DNA from: Thermoproteus uzoniensis 768-20
GTDB taxonomy: Archaea; Thermoproteota; Thermoprotei; Thermoproteales; Thermoproteaceae
Direction: 5' to 3'
DNA length: 64,000 nt
NCBI RefSeq assembly: GCF_000193375.1
Contig: NC_015315.1
Location: forward strand, 566,622-630,621
Shown: piece after piece, positions 24,486 to 34,008 of the stretch
Numbering within the stretch: position 1 is the first letter of the stretch
Layout: every line of letters begins with the position of its first letter
Notes under the pieces: model-generated
Told to the model about the DNA's origin: nothing
Database searches by the model: none
What the model saw: only the letters and a program-made list of their open reading frames with translations
Translations under genes and position numbers: made by a program

Positions 24486-24543
24486 TTTCTCGGCGTTTTT
24501 AATCTCCTTGATTTACCTGATCGGCGGGGGTGTGTTATACGCG

Positions 24544-24557
24544 GGCCGGGGCGCCAT
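24544..24557 (+). repeat. Copy of tRNA-Asp 3' end, possible attachment-site remnant
   Basis: GGCCGGGGCGCCAT repeats exactly the 3' end of the tRNA-Asp gene plus CCA and one base (24473-24486), 71 nt downstream. Such direct repeats of a tRNA 3' end are left by elements that integrate at tRNA genes; the DNA between is only about 57 nt with no gene. Confidence 0.45.
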
Positions 24558-24746
24558 AAATCGTCTTTCTCCTCCCTCGTCACGTCGAATTTTCGTCGAC
24601 GCAGTTAACATCCGGCGCGCTTTACTTAAAAGTACTTAGGCGGACTCATCGGCTCTCTGTTGTACATGTGGGCGGACGCGGGCCTCGCTCGCGAACCTAA
24701 CGCGCTCTCCCACTAGGCGTTTGCCGTTGAGTATGTAGTCGCCGGC

Positions 24747-25157
24747 TTAGAGCGGCTTGACGGGAGTGACGGCGCCGCAGGCGGTGCACCTCAGCATGTA
24801 GATGCGCTCTTCCCTCTGGAGGACGGTGTCTATGGAGCCGCAGACGGGGCATATCACGTAGAACTTGAGGTACCTCTCGTAGACTGCCTCCACGACCTTC
24901 GGGGTCCTCTCGCCGCTGAGGATCAGCGAGTCTCCGTCTATCATGCCGGGCGTGGCCAGCTCCTTCTGGAAGAACTTGGCTATGTGGGCGGGGTCTCGGT
25001 TGAGCCTCTTGGCTATCTGGCCCAAGTTAGCTATCACGGTCCTGCGGGGGAGGTTCTGTATCTCGAGTTTGGGTATCTCGGCCCTTCTCTGGGCCTTGGG
25101 CGTGACGATCTTGTAGGCCCGCTCCAGGAGATCCATGTACTCCTTTTCCGAGGACAC
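24747..25157 (-). CDS. Translation initiation factor 2 subunit beta
   Basis: A 136-residue aIF2-beta. The N-terminal helix [11 protein letters not shown], the middle alpha/beta domain ([30 protein letters not shown]) and the C-terminal zinc ribbon CPVCGS...CTACGA are all present. With aIF2-alpha and -gamma it forms the factor that brings Met-tRNAi to the small subunit. The length is normal, ending ...GAVTPVKPL. After the TAA stop the same frame stays open for 36 more codons (24639-24746). The tRNA cluster lies downstream. Confidence 0.95.
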   Translation of the reverse strand: MSSEKEYMDLLERAYKIVTPKAQRRAEIPKLEIQNLPRRTVIANLGQIAKRLNRDPAHIAKFFQKELATPGMIDGDSLILSGERTPKVVEAVYERYLKFYVICPVCGSIDTVLQREERIYMLRCTACGAVTPVKPL

Positions 25158-25184
25158 AAAGGCGGCTTGAGCCCTCCTTAAAAA

Positions 25185-26372
25185 TTATACCCTCTCTATC
25201 ACCACGGCGGCTCCCTGGCCTCCGCCGACGCAGAGGGTGGCGACGCCTCTGTCTTTGCCCTCTAGCTGTAGCTGTCTGGCGAGCGTGCCTATTAGCCTGG
25301 CGCCCGTAGCGCCCAGCGGATGGCCTATCGCTATAGCGCCCCCTCTCTTGTTCACCCTGTCCTCCTCTATGCCCAGCTCCTTAATGGCGTACAGCGTCAC
25401 CACGGCGAAGGCCTCGTTTATCTCCCAGAGGTCTATGTCCCTCACGGTCAGCCCCGCCTTCTCGAGCGCCTTCCTCGACGCGGGGACGGGGCCTTTGCCC
25501 ATAACGGCTGGCGGCACGCCGGCGAAGCCGTAGCTGACTATCCTCGCCATGGGCTGGAGGCCGTACTTCTTGACGGCCCTCTCCGACATGAGGAGGACGT
25601 AGGACGCGCCGGTGTTGAGCGGCGACGAGTTGCCGGCCGTTATCACTCCGTCTGCCCTAAACGCGGGGGGCAGTTGGGCCAGCTTCTCGAGGCTGGTGTC
25701 GGGCCTCACCGACATGTCCCTATCCACCACGACCTTCCTCCCCTCCTGCTCCACCTCCACCGGTATTATCTCGCCCTTGAAGTACCCGTCTTGCTGGGCC
25801 TTGTAGGCCAGCTGGTGGCTCCTCAAGCTCCATCTGTCCATCTCCTCTCTGGTTATCTTGGCCTCCTCGGCCAGCCTCTCGGCGGTTAGCCCCATGACGT
25901 AGCCTATGTTGAGCTCGTAGAAGGCGTACTCCTCCGTGAAGAACTTGGGGTTGAGGACTATGTGGGGGTTGTCGTACATGGGCACTCTGGACATATGCTC
26001 GACGCCTCCAGCGATCACTATATCGGCCATCCCCGTCGCTATCTCGTTGGCGCCCATGACGACCGAAGTTATCGACGAGGCGCACTGTCTATCCACGGCG
26101 GCCGCCGGCACGGTCACGGGCAGCTTGGCCGCGAACACGACGTGCCTGCCGCCGTAGAGGAACCCCTCGCCCGTCTGTAGCGCCATGCCGGTTATTAGGT
26201 CGTCCACCTCCTCGGGCCTTATGCCGTTCCTCTCTATTATGTCCCTCACCACTATCGCGGCGACCTCTTCAGGCCTCATGTTGTAGTAGATGTCTTTCTG
26301 CGGCTCCTTCCTCGTCAATCTGCTGAAGGGTACCCTCCTGAAGTCTACTATGTATACGTTCCGGAGGCTCAT
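25185..26372 (-). CDS. Acetyl-CoA C-acetyltransferase (thiolase)
   Basis: A 395-residue classical thiolase with all catalytic motifs: nucleophile Cys in DRQCASSITSVVMGANEI, NEAFAVVTL, His in GGAIAIGHPLGATGARL and the second Cys in CVGGGQGAAVV. It cleaves or makes acetoacetyl-CoA and longer 3-ketoacyl-CoA. It overlaps the fused dehydrogenase/hydratase gene upstream by 4 nt, forming a two-gene unit. In Thermoproteales the same pair of activities converts crotonyl-CoA to two acetyl-CoA at the end of the dicarboxylate/4-hydroxybutyrate cycle; it may equally serve beta-oxidation. Confidence 0.92.
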   Translation of the reverse strand: MSLRNVYIVDFRRVPFSRLTRKEPQKDIYYNMRPEEVAAIVVRDIIERNGIRPEEVDDLITGMALQTGEGFLYGGRHVVFAAKLPVTVPAAAVDRQCASSITSVVMGANEIATGMADIVIAGGVEHMSRVPMYDNPHIVLNPKFFTEEYAFYELNIGYVMGLTAERLAEEAKITREEMDRWSLRSHQLAYKAQQDGYFKGEIIPVEVEQEGRKVVVDRDMSVRPDTSLEKLAQLPPAFRADGVITAGNSSPLNTGASYVLLMSERAVKKYGLQPMARIVSYGFAGVPPAVMGKGPVPASRKALEKAGLTVRDIDLWEINEAFAVVTLYAIKELGIEEDRVNKRGGAIAIGHPLGATGARLIGTLARQLQLEGKDRGVATLCVGGGQGAAVVIERV

Positions 26373-28360
26373 TTGCCCTTATACTGCGGCTTCCTCTTCT
26401 GGAGGAACGCGCTCACCCCCTCGTACAGATCCTCGGTGGAGAACACTACGCCGAAGTGCGCGGCTTCGAGATCCAGCGCGGCCCATAGCGGCGCCTCGTA
26501 GCCGTAGTTTATGGCGTATTTGGCCATGGCCAGCGCTATCGGCGGCTTCTCGGCGAGCTTAAGCGCGAGGGCTCTCGCCTCTTGCTCGAGCCTCTCGGGA
26601 GGCACTACCTTGTTGACGAGCCCTATCCTCTCCGCGTCCCTCGCCGATATGTTATCGCCAGTGAATATGATCTCCTTGGCCTTGGCCAGCCCCACCAGCC
26701 TGGTCAACCTCTGCGTCCCGCCTCCGCCCGGGAAGAGGCCCAGGTTGACCTCGGGCTGTCCCAACACGGCTGTCTCAGACGCTATCCTCAAGTCGCAAGC
26801 AAGCGCCAGCTCTAGGCCGCCGCCGAGAGTGTAGCCGTTCAAGGCGCATATGACCGGCCTATCCAGCCTCTCTATCTTCTCAGTCAGCTCGTGTAGCCCT
26901 CTGGACAGCTTGTACGCGAGGAGCGGAGTGGTCCCCACAAAGCCGGTGATATCGGCGCCGGCCGAGAAGGCTCTGCCCACGCCGGTTATCACCACCGCGC
27001 GGACCTTCTCGAAGTCCGTTCTCGAAATCTCGTCGAGGGCCGCGGACAGCTCCTCCACCATCTTGGCATTAATTGCGTTGAGGCGCTCGGGCCTGTTCAG
27101 TATTATCCAGGCTATGGGCGGCTCGTAGCGGACTATTATGGTCTCCATCCTCCTCTCCTCGGCCTTTACATACGTATAGAAGCCTTCCCCCGACTTCCTC
27201 CCGAGCTTCCCCGACTGGGCCATCTGGACGAGGAGCGGATCTGGGGCGAACTCCTCGAAGCCCGTCTTGCTCCTCCAAGCCTCGAGCGCCTTGACCACAG
27301 CGTCTATGCCGAACTCGTCGGCTAGCTCCAACGGGCCCTTGGGCCAGTTGAGGCCGAGCCTCACGGCCTTGTCCACGTCCTCCTTGGTCGCTATCCCTTC
27401 TCTGACCAAGTAGGCCGCCTCGTTTATGGCCGGCGCGAGTAGAGCCACGACGTCGAGCCTCTCGCCGGGCTCTTTAGGTATGTCGGGCCACTGGAACTTG
27501 CCAGGCGCCGGGTACTTGTAGAAGCCCTCCCCCGTCTTCACGCCGTATTTCTTCTGTTGGCACTTCTCCGTGATCAAGTGGCATGGGTGCATCTTGAAGC
27601 CGCGCTTCGCCATGGCGTCTCCGATGAAGCATATGACGTCTATCCCCGTGTAGTCCATGAGCAGGAACGCGCCCATGGGGAGTCCGACGCGGTATCTTAG
27701 GGCCGAGTCCACCGCTATTATGTCCGCCTCGCCTCTGGCCACGATCCAGCAAGCGGCGTCGTTGACTCTGGCCAGAATCCTGTTAACGATAAAGCCCGGC
27801 ACGTCTCTGTTCACCACGACCGTCTGTTTGCCCAACTGGGCCGCATATTCGGCGACCTTCTTGACGGCCTCGTCGCTGGTGTACTTGCCCTTGATTATCT
27901 CGACCAGCGGCATCAGAGGAGGCGGGTTGAAGAAGTGCATGCCGACTACGAGAGGCCTCCTCTCGGGCTTGACCGCCTCGGAGATCTCGGTTATGGGGAG
28001 GCTGGAGGTGTTGGTCGCCAATATGGCGTTCGGCGGGGCGCATCGGTCGGCCTCCGCGAACACCTTCTTCTTGGTCTCGATCTCCTCTATCACCGCCTCG
28101 ACCATTATCTCGGCGCCTTCGACCGCCTTACACACGTCGTTCACGATAGGCCTAATCCTGCCCAATATGGTCTGGACGTCCTCCTTTATCTGGCCCTTCT
28201 CGGCGAACTTCTTGAGGGACCACTCGATGTTCTGTAAAGCCCTCTTGAGGAAGTCCTCGGCGACGTCGACTAGGGCGACCTCGTAGCCGGCTATGGCGAA
28301 GAGCTCGGCGATTCCGTGGCCCATGGTGCCGGCCCCTATGACTGCCACCTTTTTAGCCAT
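26369..28360 (-). CDS. Fused 3-hydroxyacyl-CoA dehydrogenase / enoyl-CoA hydratase
   Basis: A 663-residue fusion. Residues 1 to about 395 are a 3-hydroxyacyl-CoA dehydrogenase: NAD loop VAVIGAGTMGHGIAELF, catalytic MHFFNPPPLMPLVEI and two C-terminal helical domains (VGLPMGAFLLMDYTGIDV; LGRKSGEGFYTY). Residues about 405-663 are a crotonase domain with both catalytic glutamates, in GYTLGGGLELALACD and LGQPEVNLGLFPGGGGTQRL. The dehydrogenase-first order matches archaeal crotonyl-CoA hydratase/3-hydroxybutyryl-CoA dehydrogenases of autotrophic Crenarchaeota. The domain order is opposite to bacterial FadB. Confidence 0.93.
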   Translation of the reverse strand: MAKKVAVIGAGTMGHGIAELFAIAGYEVALVDVAEDFLKRALQNIEWSLKKFAEKGQIKEDVQTILGRIRPIVNDVCKAVEGAEIMVEAVIEEIETKKKVFAEADRCAPPNAILATNTSSLPITEISEAVKPERRPLVVGMHFFNPPPLMPLVEIIKGKYTSDEAVKKVAEYAAQLGKQTVVVNRDVPGFIVNRILARVNDAACWIVARGEADIIAVDSALRYRVGLPMGAFLLMDYTGIDVICFIGDAMAKRGFKMHPCHLITEKCQQKKYGVKTGEGFYKYPAPGKFQWPDIPKEPGERLDVVALLAPAINEAAYLVREGIATKEDVDKAVRLGLNWPKGPLELADEFGIDAVVKALEAWRSKTGFEEFAPDPLLVQMAQSGKLGRKSGEGFYTYVKAEERRMETIIVRYEPPIAWIILNRPERLNAINAKMVEELSAALDEISRTDFEKVRAVVITGVGRAFSAGADITGFVGTTPLLAYKLSRGLHELTEKIERLDRPVICALNGYTLGGGLELALACDLRIASETAVLGQPEVNLGLFPGGGGTQRLTRLVGLAKAKEIIFTGDNISARDAERIGLVNKVVPPERLEQEARALALKLAEKPPIALAMAKYAINYGYEAPLWAALDLEAAHFGVVFSTEDLYEGVSAFLQKRKPQYKGK

Positions 28361-28426
28361 AGCTAGGGCGAGAGACGCGTTTTTAAAGAAGAGCTACGTC
28401 TATTGGCTAAATAGAAATATATAGCA

Positions 28427-29515
28427 CTATTTAATTCTCCTCTCCATCAACGACTCGACGAACTGTGGGGAGGCGTTTTCCAGAACCGCTACGAGGAGCC
28501 TCGCGGCGTTCACCGCGTCGTCGACCCTAAGGACCTCGACGGGGGAGTGCACGTAGCGCGCAGGTATGCTTATGGCGACCGCGGGCACGCCCTCCCGCCG
28601 GAAGGCTATGGCCATGGCGTCGGTGGTGCCGCCGTAGAGGACCTCCATCTGGTGCGGTATCCCCTCCTTCCTCGCCACCTCGGCCACGAAGTCTCTGAGC
28701 CTCGGATGCGCTATGAATAGGCCGCCTCTCCCCCCGTCCATGACCTTTATGGCGGGGCCGCCGCCGAGCCTCACGACGTACTCCCTCTCCGATGTGCCCG
28801 GCACGTCGGCGGCTATGGTGGTGTCGAGCGCGACTGCGTAATGCGGGGCGACCCTCTCGGCAGCCACGGCGGCGCCTCTAAGCCCTACCTCCTCCTGCAC
28901 TGTGGCGACGGCGTAGAGGGTCACAGGGAGCTCTCGAAGCCGCCTCAACGCCCACAACATTACGGCGAGCCCTACCCTATCGTCGAAGGCCTTGCCAGTG
29001 ACGGCGCCGTTTGCGAGCTCGGCGAACTCTCTGTCGAGGACGGCCACCGAGCCGACGCCAACGCCGAGCTTCTCCACCTCCTCCGCGCTGGAGGCGCCTA
29101 TATCGACGAATATGTCCTTCATCTCGGGCGCCTCCCTCTCCTTGCCCGGCTGCGTGATGTGGGGAGGCCTCGTCCCCACGACTCCCGGGATCTTCCTGCC
29201 GTCCCGCGTCCTCACGACGACTCTCTGCCCCACCAACGTCACCTCGTTCCAGCCCCCGATCGGCTTGACTCTCAGGAAGCCGTTCTTCTCCACGTGGTCC
29301 ACCATAAGCCCTATCTCGTCCATATGGGCGGCGACCATTGCCCTATAGTCGGACTTGCCGTGCTTGACGCCGTAGACGTTGCCCCACCTATCCACGAAGA
29401 GCTCGTCGACGTAGGGCTCCATCTCGGCGATCACGATCTCCCTAACCTCGTCCTCAAAGCCGGAGGGGCCGAAGGCCTCGGACAGACGCTTCAGCAGAGG
29501 CTTGAAGTCGTCCAT
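28427..29515 (-). CDS. M42-family aminopeptidase
   Basis: A 362-residue M42 metallopeptidase (TET/deblocking aminopeptidase/endoglucanase M family). Metal and catalytic motifs: AAHMDEIGLMVD, KAFDDRVGLAVM, ATVQEEVGLRGA with the EE pair, YAVALDTTIA and RYVHSPVEVLRV. These enzymes form dodecameric tetrahedral complexes that trim peptides coming from the proteasome. The protein is of normal length, with no signal peptide. It stands alone between operons; a 66-nt AT-rich gap separates it from the next gene downstream. Confidence 0.92.
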   Translation of the reverse strand: MDDFKPLLKRLSEAFGPSGFEDEVREIVIAEMEPYVDELFVDRWGNVYGVKHGKSDYRAMVAAHMDEIGLMVDHVEKNGFLRVKPIGGWNEVTLVGQRVVVRTRDGRKIPGVVGTRPPHITQPGKEREAPEMKDIFVDIGASSAEEVEKLGVGVGSVAVLDREFAELANGAVTGKAFDDRVGLAVMLWALRRLRELPVTLYAVATVQEEVGLRGAAVAAERVAPHYAVALDTTIAADVPGTSEREYVVRLGGGPAIKVMDGGRGGLFIAHPRLRDFVAEVARKEGIPHQMEVLYGGTTDAMAIAFRREGVPAVAISIPARYVHSPVEVLRVDDAVNAARLLVAVLENASPQFVESLMERRIK

Positions 29516-29571
29516 GTAGGCCCGTAAGGCCGCCCCTATTAAATATTGGGGCCGGCCGGCGATAAAATAGG

Positions 29572-31227
29572 CTATTGCTTGAGGAGGTCCCTATATTTGT
29601 CCCGCAACACCTTTTTGTCTATCTTGCCGGTGCCCGTCATTGGGAGGTCGGACACGACCATCACCTTGTCCGGCAACCACCACTTCGGTATCTTGCCGGC
29701 GTCCACGAACTTCTGGAGATGCGCGATTATCTCGTCGGGATTTACGGAGGCGCCGGGCTTGGGCACGACGAAGGCCACGGGCCTCTCGCCCCACTTCTCG
29801 TGGGGTAGCCCGACCACCGCGGCTATCCCCACCGCGGGGTGTGTCATTATGAGGTCTTCGAGCTGGAGCGACGAGATCCACTCGCCGCCCGACTTTATGA
29901 CGTCCTTGAGCCTGTCCACTATCTTTATCCTGCCGTCGGGGCACCAGACCGCCGCATCGCCCGTGTGGAACCAGCCGTTGCGCCAGGCGGTCTTGGTCTT
30001 CTCGGGATCTCCTATATATTCGGGGGTTATCCAGGGGGCCCTCAAGGCGAGCTCGCCCGCCGTCTTGCAGTCCCGCGGCACCGGCTTGTCGTTCTCGTCG
30101 ACGACGGCGAACTCCGAGAGGGGGTTGGGGAGGCCAGTCATCACTATCAAGTCGTACGCCTTGTCTAGATCCTCCGGCAACTTCTCGGTGGGCTTGAAGA
30201 ACCCCAGCGACACTACAGGCGCCGTCTCCGTCATGCCGTAGCCCACCCTCGGCACGAAGCCGGCGTCGGCTGCCTTCCTCGCGAGCTCCTTGGGCAACGC
30301 GGCGCCGCCGACTATGTATATCGGCGCAAGCCGCCTGATCCCCTCGACGTACTTGGGCAGATCGGGGTGGGTCACAAGCATGTAGAGTATTGTGGGGACG
30401 CCCGCCATGGCCTTGACCTCCTCCTCGACTATCAGCCTCAGTATGTGGCCGTAGTCGAACCTCCCCGGCATGACTTGCCTCCAGCCCATGAGCGCGTAGA
30501 CCCACGGAAGGCCCCAAGCGTGTACGTGGAACATGGGGACCAAGTAGAGGGCGGTGCACGGCTTCCCGTCTATGTTGGCGCAGTCGTTTCTGGCGAGGCC
30601 TCTGTAGCCGACGGCGGCGAGCGCCACGCTGAGGGTGTGGAGCACGAGCTGTCTGTGGGTGAAGTAGGCGCCCTTCGGCCTGCCCGTGGTGCCCGACGTG
30701 TAGAGCACCGTCGCGACGGTGTTCTCGTCCAGATCGGGAAGCTCCTTCTCCTCGCCCGACTTTATGACGTCCTCGATCTCGGGGTCCTTCCCCACGACCC
30801 CCATTCCGTCGGATATCTGGATGTAGAGCTTGACAGACTTGAGGTGGGGCCTCAGCTTGTCGACCAGCTGGGCGAAGTCTCTATGGTATATCAAGGCCTT
30901 GTCGCCGGCCTGGTTTATGGTGTAGGCTATGTCCTCAGGCGCCAGGCGCACGTTGACCGTGTGAAGTGCCGCGCCTATGCCGGGCACAGCCCAGTAGAGG
31001 TCCCAGTGCCATATGGTGTTCCAGTCCAGCGTGGCGACCCGGTCGCCGGGCCCTATACCTAGCTTCCTCAAGCCGTCGGCCAGCCTCAGAATACGTCGAT
31101 ACTCCTCCCCGTACGTCGACCTCCTATCGGCGCCGTGCGGCGGCCTATGGACTATCTGCACGTCGCCAAAGACATAGTTTATATATCTCAGCAGATTATT
31201 CAATGTTAGTTGATATTTGTAGGCCAT
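29572..31227 (-). CDS. AMP-forming acyl-CoA synthetase
   Basis: A 551-residue ANL-family enzyme. Adenylation motifs VLYTSGTTGRPKGAYFTH, VGYGMTETAPVVSLG, WFHTGDAAVW and the hinge/C-terminal DRLKDVIKSGGEWIS are intact, and the C-terminal catalytic lysine lies in MTGTGKIDKKVLR. The pattern is that of medium/long-chain fatty acyl-CoA ligases. With the neighbouring thiolase, dehydrogenase and second ligase genes it fits a fatty-acid or dicarboxylate activation role. The start codon at 31227 begins a protein opening MAYKYQLTLNNLLRYINYVF. Confidence 0.9.
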   Translation of the reverse strand: MAYKYQLTLNNLLRYINYVFGDVQIVHRPPHGADRRSTYGEEYRRILRLADGLRKLGIGPGDRVATLDWNTIWHWDLYWAVPGIGAALHTVNVRLAPEDIAYTINQAGDKALIYHRDFAQLVDKLRPHLKSVKLYIQISDGMGVVGKDPEIEDVIKSGEEKELPDLDENTVATVLYTSGTTGRPKGAYFTHRQLVLHTLSVALAAVGYRGLARNDCANIDGKPCTALYLVPMFHVHAWGLPWVYALMGWRQVMPGRFDYGHILRLIVEEEVKAMAGVPTILYMLVTHPDLPKYVEGIRRLAPIYIVGGAALPKELARKAADAGFVPRVGYGMTETAPVVSLGFFKPTEKLPEDLDKAYDLIVMTGLPNPLSEFAVVDENDKPVPRDCKTAGELALRAPWITPEYIGDPEKTKTAWRNGWFHTGDAAVWCPDGRIKIVDRLKDVIKSGGEWISSLQLEDLIMTHPAVGIAAVVGLPHEKWGERPVAFVVPKPGASVNPDEIIAHLQKFVDAGKIPKWWLPDKVMVVSDLPMTGTGKIDKKVLRDKYRDLLKQ

Positions 31228-31254
31228 ATAATAGGGATTGTTCGCCCTTTTAAG

Positions 31255-32199
31255 CTATACGGGATAGAGCTTGAGCGCGAGCTTCTGGAGGAAGCCTGGG
31301 ACGTACCTTATCCCGCCCATGCCGACGCGCCCCGCGACGAACGGCGCGGTGGCCTCGTCCAAGAGGCGGAGGTCGTCCTCGGGCAACTGTAGCCGCAACG
31401 CGCCTGCGACGTCCTCTGCCTGTACGGCGTTCTTCACGCCGGGTATTGGGAGGACCCCTCTGTGTCTGAGCCAGGCGAGGACCACGGCGGCGGGCGATAC
31501 GCCCCTCCTCTGGGCAACCGCCTTGACGGCCTCTACGACCCTCCTCCCTGCCTCTGTAGAGGCTTTCTTGAACGCGGGATCCATGGACCTGGCCCTGTCG
31601 GGTCCCCACTTGCCCAACGCGGCGCCTTTGGCCAGAGGCGACCACGCGATGATCTTGACCTCCAGCTCCTCCGCCGTCTTCCTGAACTCCTCGGCGTCGG
31701 CCGCCCTGTTGAGGGGGTTGTACTCTATTTGGTCCGACACTATCTCGTGGCGCTTCAGACACTCGGAGGCCCGGCGGAGTAGCCGCGCGTCGAAGTTGCT
31801 CACGCCGATCTCCGACGTCAGCCCCGCCTCCTTCAGCCGCTCCAGCTCTCTCACGACCCTACATAGAGGCACATATACGGGCGGGGGCCAGTGGAGCTGG
31901 AGGAGGTCTATACGGCCGAGCCGCGCCAGGCTGGCCTTTGCCGACTTCTCGACGCGCCCCCAGTGGAAGCCCGCAACCTTGGTGGCCACCACTACGTCGT
32001 AGCCCCGTACGGCCTCGCCCACGAACCTCTCAGACTCGCCCCATCCATATATCTCGGCCGTGTCGACGAAGTTTATGCCTAGCTCGAAGGCCCTCCTATA
32101 GGCCTTGAGGAGCTCCGACTTGTCTACCGTCCAGGCCCTGCCCCCGGCCTGCCAGGCGCCTAGGCCTATATCGCTGACCTTGAGGCTCCCGAGCTCCAT
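31255..32199 (-). CDS. Aldo/keto reductase
   Basis: A 314-residue TIM-barrel oxidoreductase. The catalytic tetrad is visible as Asp/Tyr in FVDTAEIYGWGESE, Lys in VVATKVAGFHWG and His in LLQLHWPP; the NADP-binding IPGVKNAVQAEDVAGAL is near the C-terminus. Substrate unknown. Its ATG at 32199 overlaps the last base of the upstream acyl-CoA ligase stop, so the true protein is the 314-residue one starting MELGSLKVSDIGLGAWQAGG; a much longer same-frame reading through the ligase gene is not real. Confidence 0.88.
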   Translation of the reverse strand: MELGSLKVSDIGLGAWQAGGRAWTVDKSELLKAYRRAFELGINFVDTAEIYGWGESERFVGEAVRGYDVVVATKVAGFHWGRVEKSAKASLARLGRIDLLQLHWPPPVYVPLCRVVRELERLKEAGLTSEIGVSNFDARLLRRASECLKRHEIVSDQIEYNPLNRAADAEEFRKTAEELEVKIIAWSPLAKGAALGKWGPDRARSMDPAFKKASTEAGRRVVEAVKAVAQRRGVSPAAVVLAWLRHRGVLPIPGVKNAVQAEDVAGALRLQLPEDDLRLLDEATAPFVAGRVGMGGIRYVPGFLQKLALKLYPV

Positions 32200-33923
32200 C
32201 AGCTCCTCCTCGCGGCTTCTTCCCTCAGCGCCCTCTTCAATATTTTGCCCACGGCCGTCTTGGGCAGATCGTCTCTGAACTCGACGAGTCTCGGACGCTT
32301 GTAGGGGGCGAGCCTCTCGGAGGCCCAGCCGATTATGTCTCCGGCCGACACCTTGCCCTTGCACTCGTCCTTCAACACTATGTAGGCCTTGGGTATCTCC
32401 CCGGCGTCGGGATCCGGCACGCCTATGACCGCCGCCTCCTTGACGCATGGATGTTGGTACAGCACCTCCTCGATCTCGCGGCTGAAGACGCTGTAGCCCT
32501 TGTACTTTATCATGTCCTTCTTCCTGTCCACTATGTAGAAGTAGCCCTCCTCGTCCATATAGGCTATGTCGCCGGTCCTGAACCATCTGAGGCCGCAACA
32601 CTCGAAGAAGGCCTCGGCGTTTTCCTCGGGCTTGTTGTGGTAGCCCTTCATGACCTGGGGACCCGATATGACCAACTCGCCGGTCTGTCCCGGCGGCAGG
32701 AGCTCCGGCTTGTCCAAGTCGGCCACGGCGGCGTACGTGCTCGGTATGGGCAAGCCTATGGAGCCGGGCTTGTGCTTCCCGTTGAGCAACGGGTTTAGGT
32801 GAGTCACCACTGCGGTCTCTGTCATGCCGTAGCCCTCTCTCAGGGGAGCGCCGGTCAGCTCCTCGAACTTCTTGGCGACCTCGACTGGGAGCGGCGCCGA
32901 GCCGGATATACAGAAGGCGAGGCTCCGCAAGTCGTAGCGCCGCGCGTCTGGGCTGTGGATCATGACGTTGTATATCGTGGGGACTCCGTGGAAGACCGAG
33001 GCCCTGTACTTGGCTATGTCCGAGAGCACGCGCCTCATATCGAACCGCGGGTAGACCAACACCGTATGGCCTTCGAAGATGGCGTAGTGCATGACGGTCA
33101 CTTGGCCGTATATGTGGTACCACGGAAGTACCCCCACCAACACCATGGGCTTGTCGGGCGGCATGCCCTTGGCCCTTCTGACCACGTCGTAGAAGGGCTT
33201 CAGCTGTTGTAAGTTGGCCGATATGTTTGCGTGAGTTATCTCGGCTCCTTTGGGGACGCCGGTGGTCCCGCCTGTGTACATCAGCGCCGCCAGATCCTCC
33301 TCGGGCCTTATCGGCGCCCTGCCGGTCTCCCTCTCATACTTCAACAGATCCACGTACCTCTGGAAGACGCCGCCGTACCTCACCTTGGGCGGCCTTATCT
33401 GTCTCCTGGCCAGCGGCTTGAGCCATTTAGGCATGTACTCCGTCATCTCGGCCACGTAGACCTTCTCGAACTTGTACTCCTCGAAGGCCTTGACGGCCTT
33501 ATCGTAGAGCACGTCGGCGGTGAAGAGGACCTTCGCCGAGGAGTCCCTAGCCTGTCTGACGACCTCGCCGGGCGTGTAGAGCGGGTTCATGGGCGTCACG
33601 ACGGCCCCGATCTTGAGCGCCGCGTAGAACGCCACGGCGTAGGCTGGGTGGTTCGGCATGTATATCGCCACGACGTCGCCCTTGGAGACGCCGGCCTCCC
33701 TAAGCGCTTTGGCGACCCTATCGCTGTGGTCCGCCAAGACTCCGTACTTCACCTTCCCCCCAAAATAGATATAGGCGGGCCTATCGCCGTAGGCGGCCGA
33801 TCGATCTAGGTAGACATATAGAGGCTCCGGCTTTATCTCGACGTCAGGAGGGACGCCCTCGTCGTAATTCTTAACCCAAGGCCGCGTCTTTATATATTTT
33901 TCGAAGACCTCCTTGGAACTCAC
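32199..33923 (-). CDS. Long-chain fatty-acid--CoA ligase
   Basis: A 574-residue ANL-family acyl-CoA ligase. Motifs: ALMYTGGTTGVPKGAEITH, YGMTETAVVTHL, WFRTGDIAYMDEEGYFYIVD, DRKKDMIKYKGYSVFSREIE and the C-terminal lysine in PKTAVGKILKRALR. It differs strongly from the ligase at 29572, so the two are not recent copies. A substrate of long or branched acids is inferred from family and context. It precedes the aldo/keto reductase with 1-nt overlap and faces the divergent acyl-CoA dehydrogenase operon. Confidence 0.92.
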   Translation of the reverse strand: MSSKEVFEKYIKTRPWVKNYDEGVPPDVEIKPEPLYVYLDRSAAYGDRPAYIYFGGKVKYGVLADHSDRVAKALREAGVSKGDVVAIYMPNHPAYAVAFYAALKIGAVVTPMNPLYTPGEVVRQARDSSAKVLFTADVLYDKAVKAFEEYKFEKVYVAEMTEYMPKWLKPLARRQIRPPKVRYGGVFQRYVDLLKYERETGRAPIRPEEDLAALMYTGGTTGVPKGAEITHANISANLQQLKPFYDVVRRAKGMPPDKPMVLVGVLPWYHIYGQVTVMHYAIFEGHTVLVYPRFDMRRVLSDIAKYRASVFHGVPTIYNVMIHSPDARRYDLRSLAFCISGSAPLPVEVAKKFEELTGAPLREGYGMTETAVVTHLNPLLNGKHKPGSIGLPIPSTYAAVADLDKPELLPPGQTGELVISGPQVMKGYHNKPEENAEAFFECCGLRWFRTGDIAYMDEEGYFYIVDRKKDMIKYKGYSVFSREIEEVLYQHPCVKEAAVIGVPDPDAGEIPKAYIVLKDECKGKVSAGDIIGWASERLAPYKRPRLVEFRDDLPKTAVGKILKRALREEAARRS

Positions 33924-33976
33924 TCATCTATATACGTAAAATGTTTTAAAAATTGAGTTAGCCCCACGACGAAATC

Positions 33977-33987
33977 AATATTTAAAA
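33977..33987 (+). promoter_or_regulatory. TATA box for acyl-CoA dehydrogenase operon
   Basis: aatatttaaaa is 22-32 nt before ATG 34009; a G-run just before the ATG is too close to act as a normal Shine-Dalgarno site, so the gene is probably leaderless. Confidence 0.5.
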
Positions 33988-34008
33988 CAGCCCTCGACGG
34001 GGGGCGTA

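Noticed and set aside
31255-33123. 622-codon minus-strand frame ending in the aldo/keto reductase
   Set aside because: Its first half is the acyl-CoA ligase gene in another frame; the real reductase starts at 32199 at the ligase stop.
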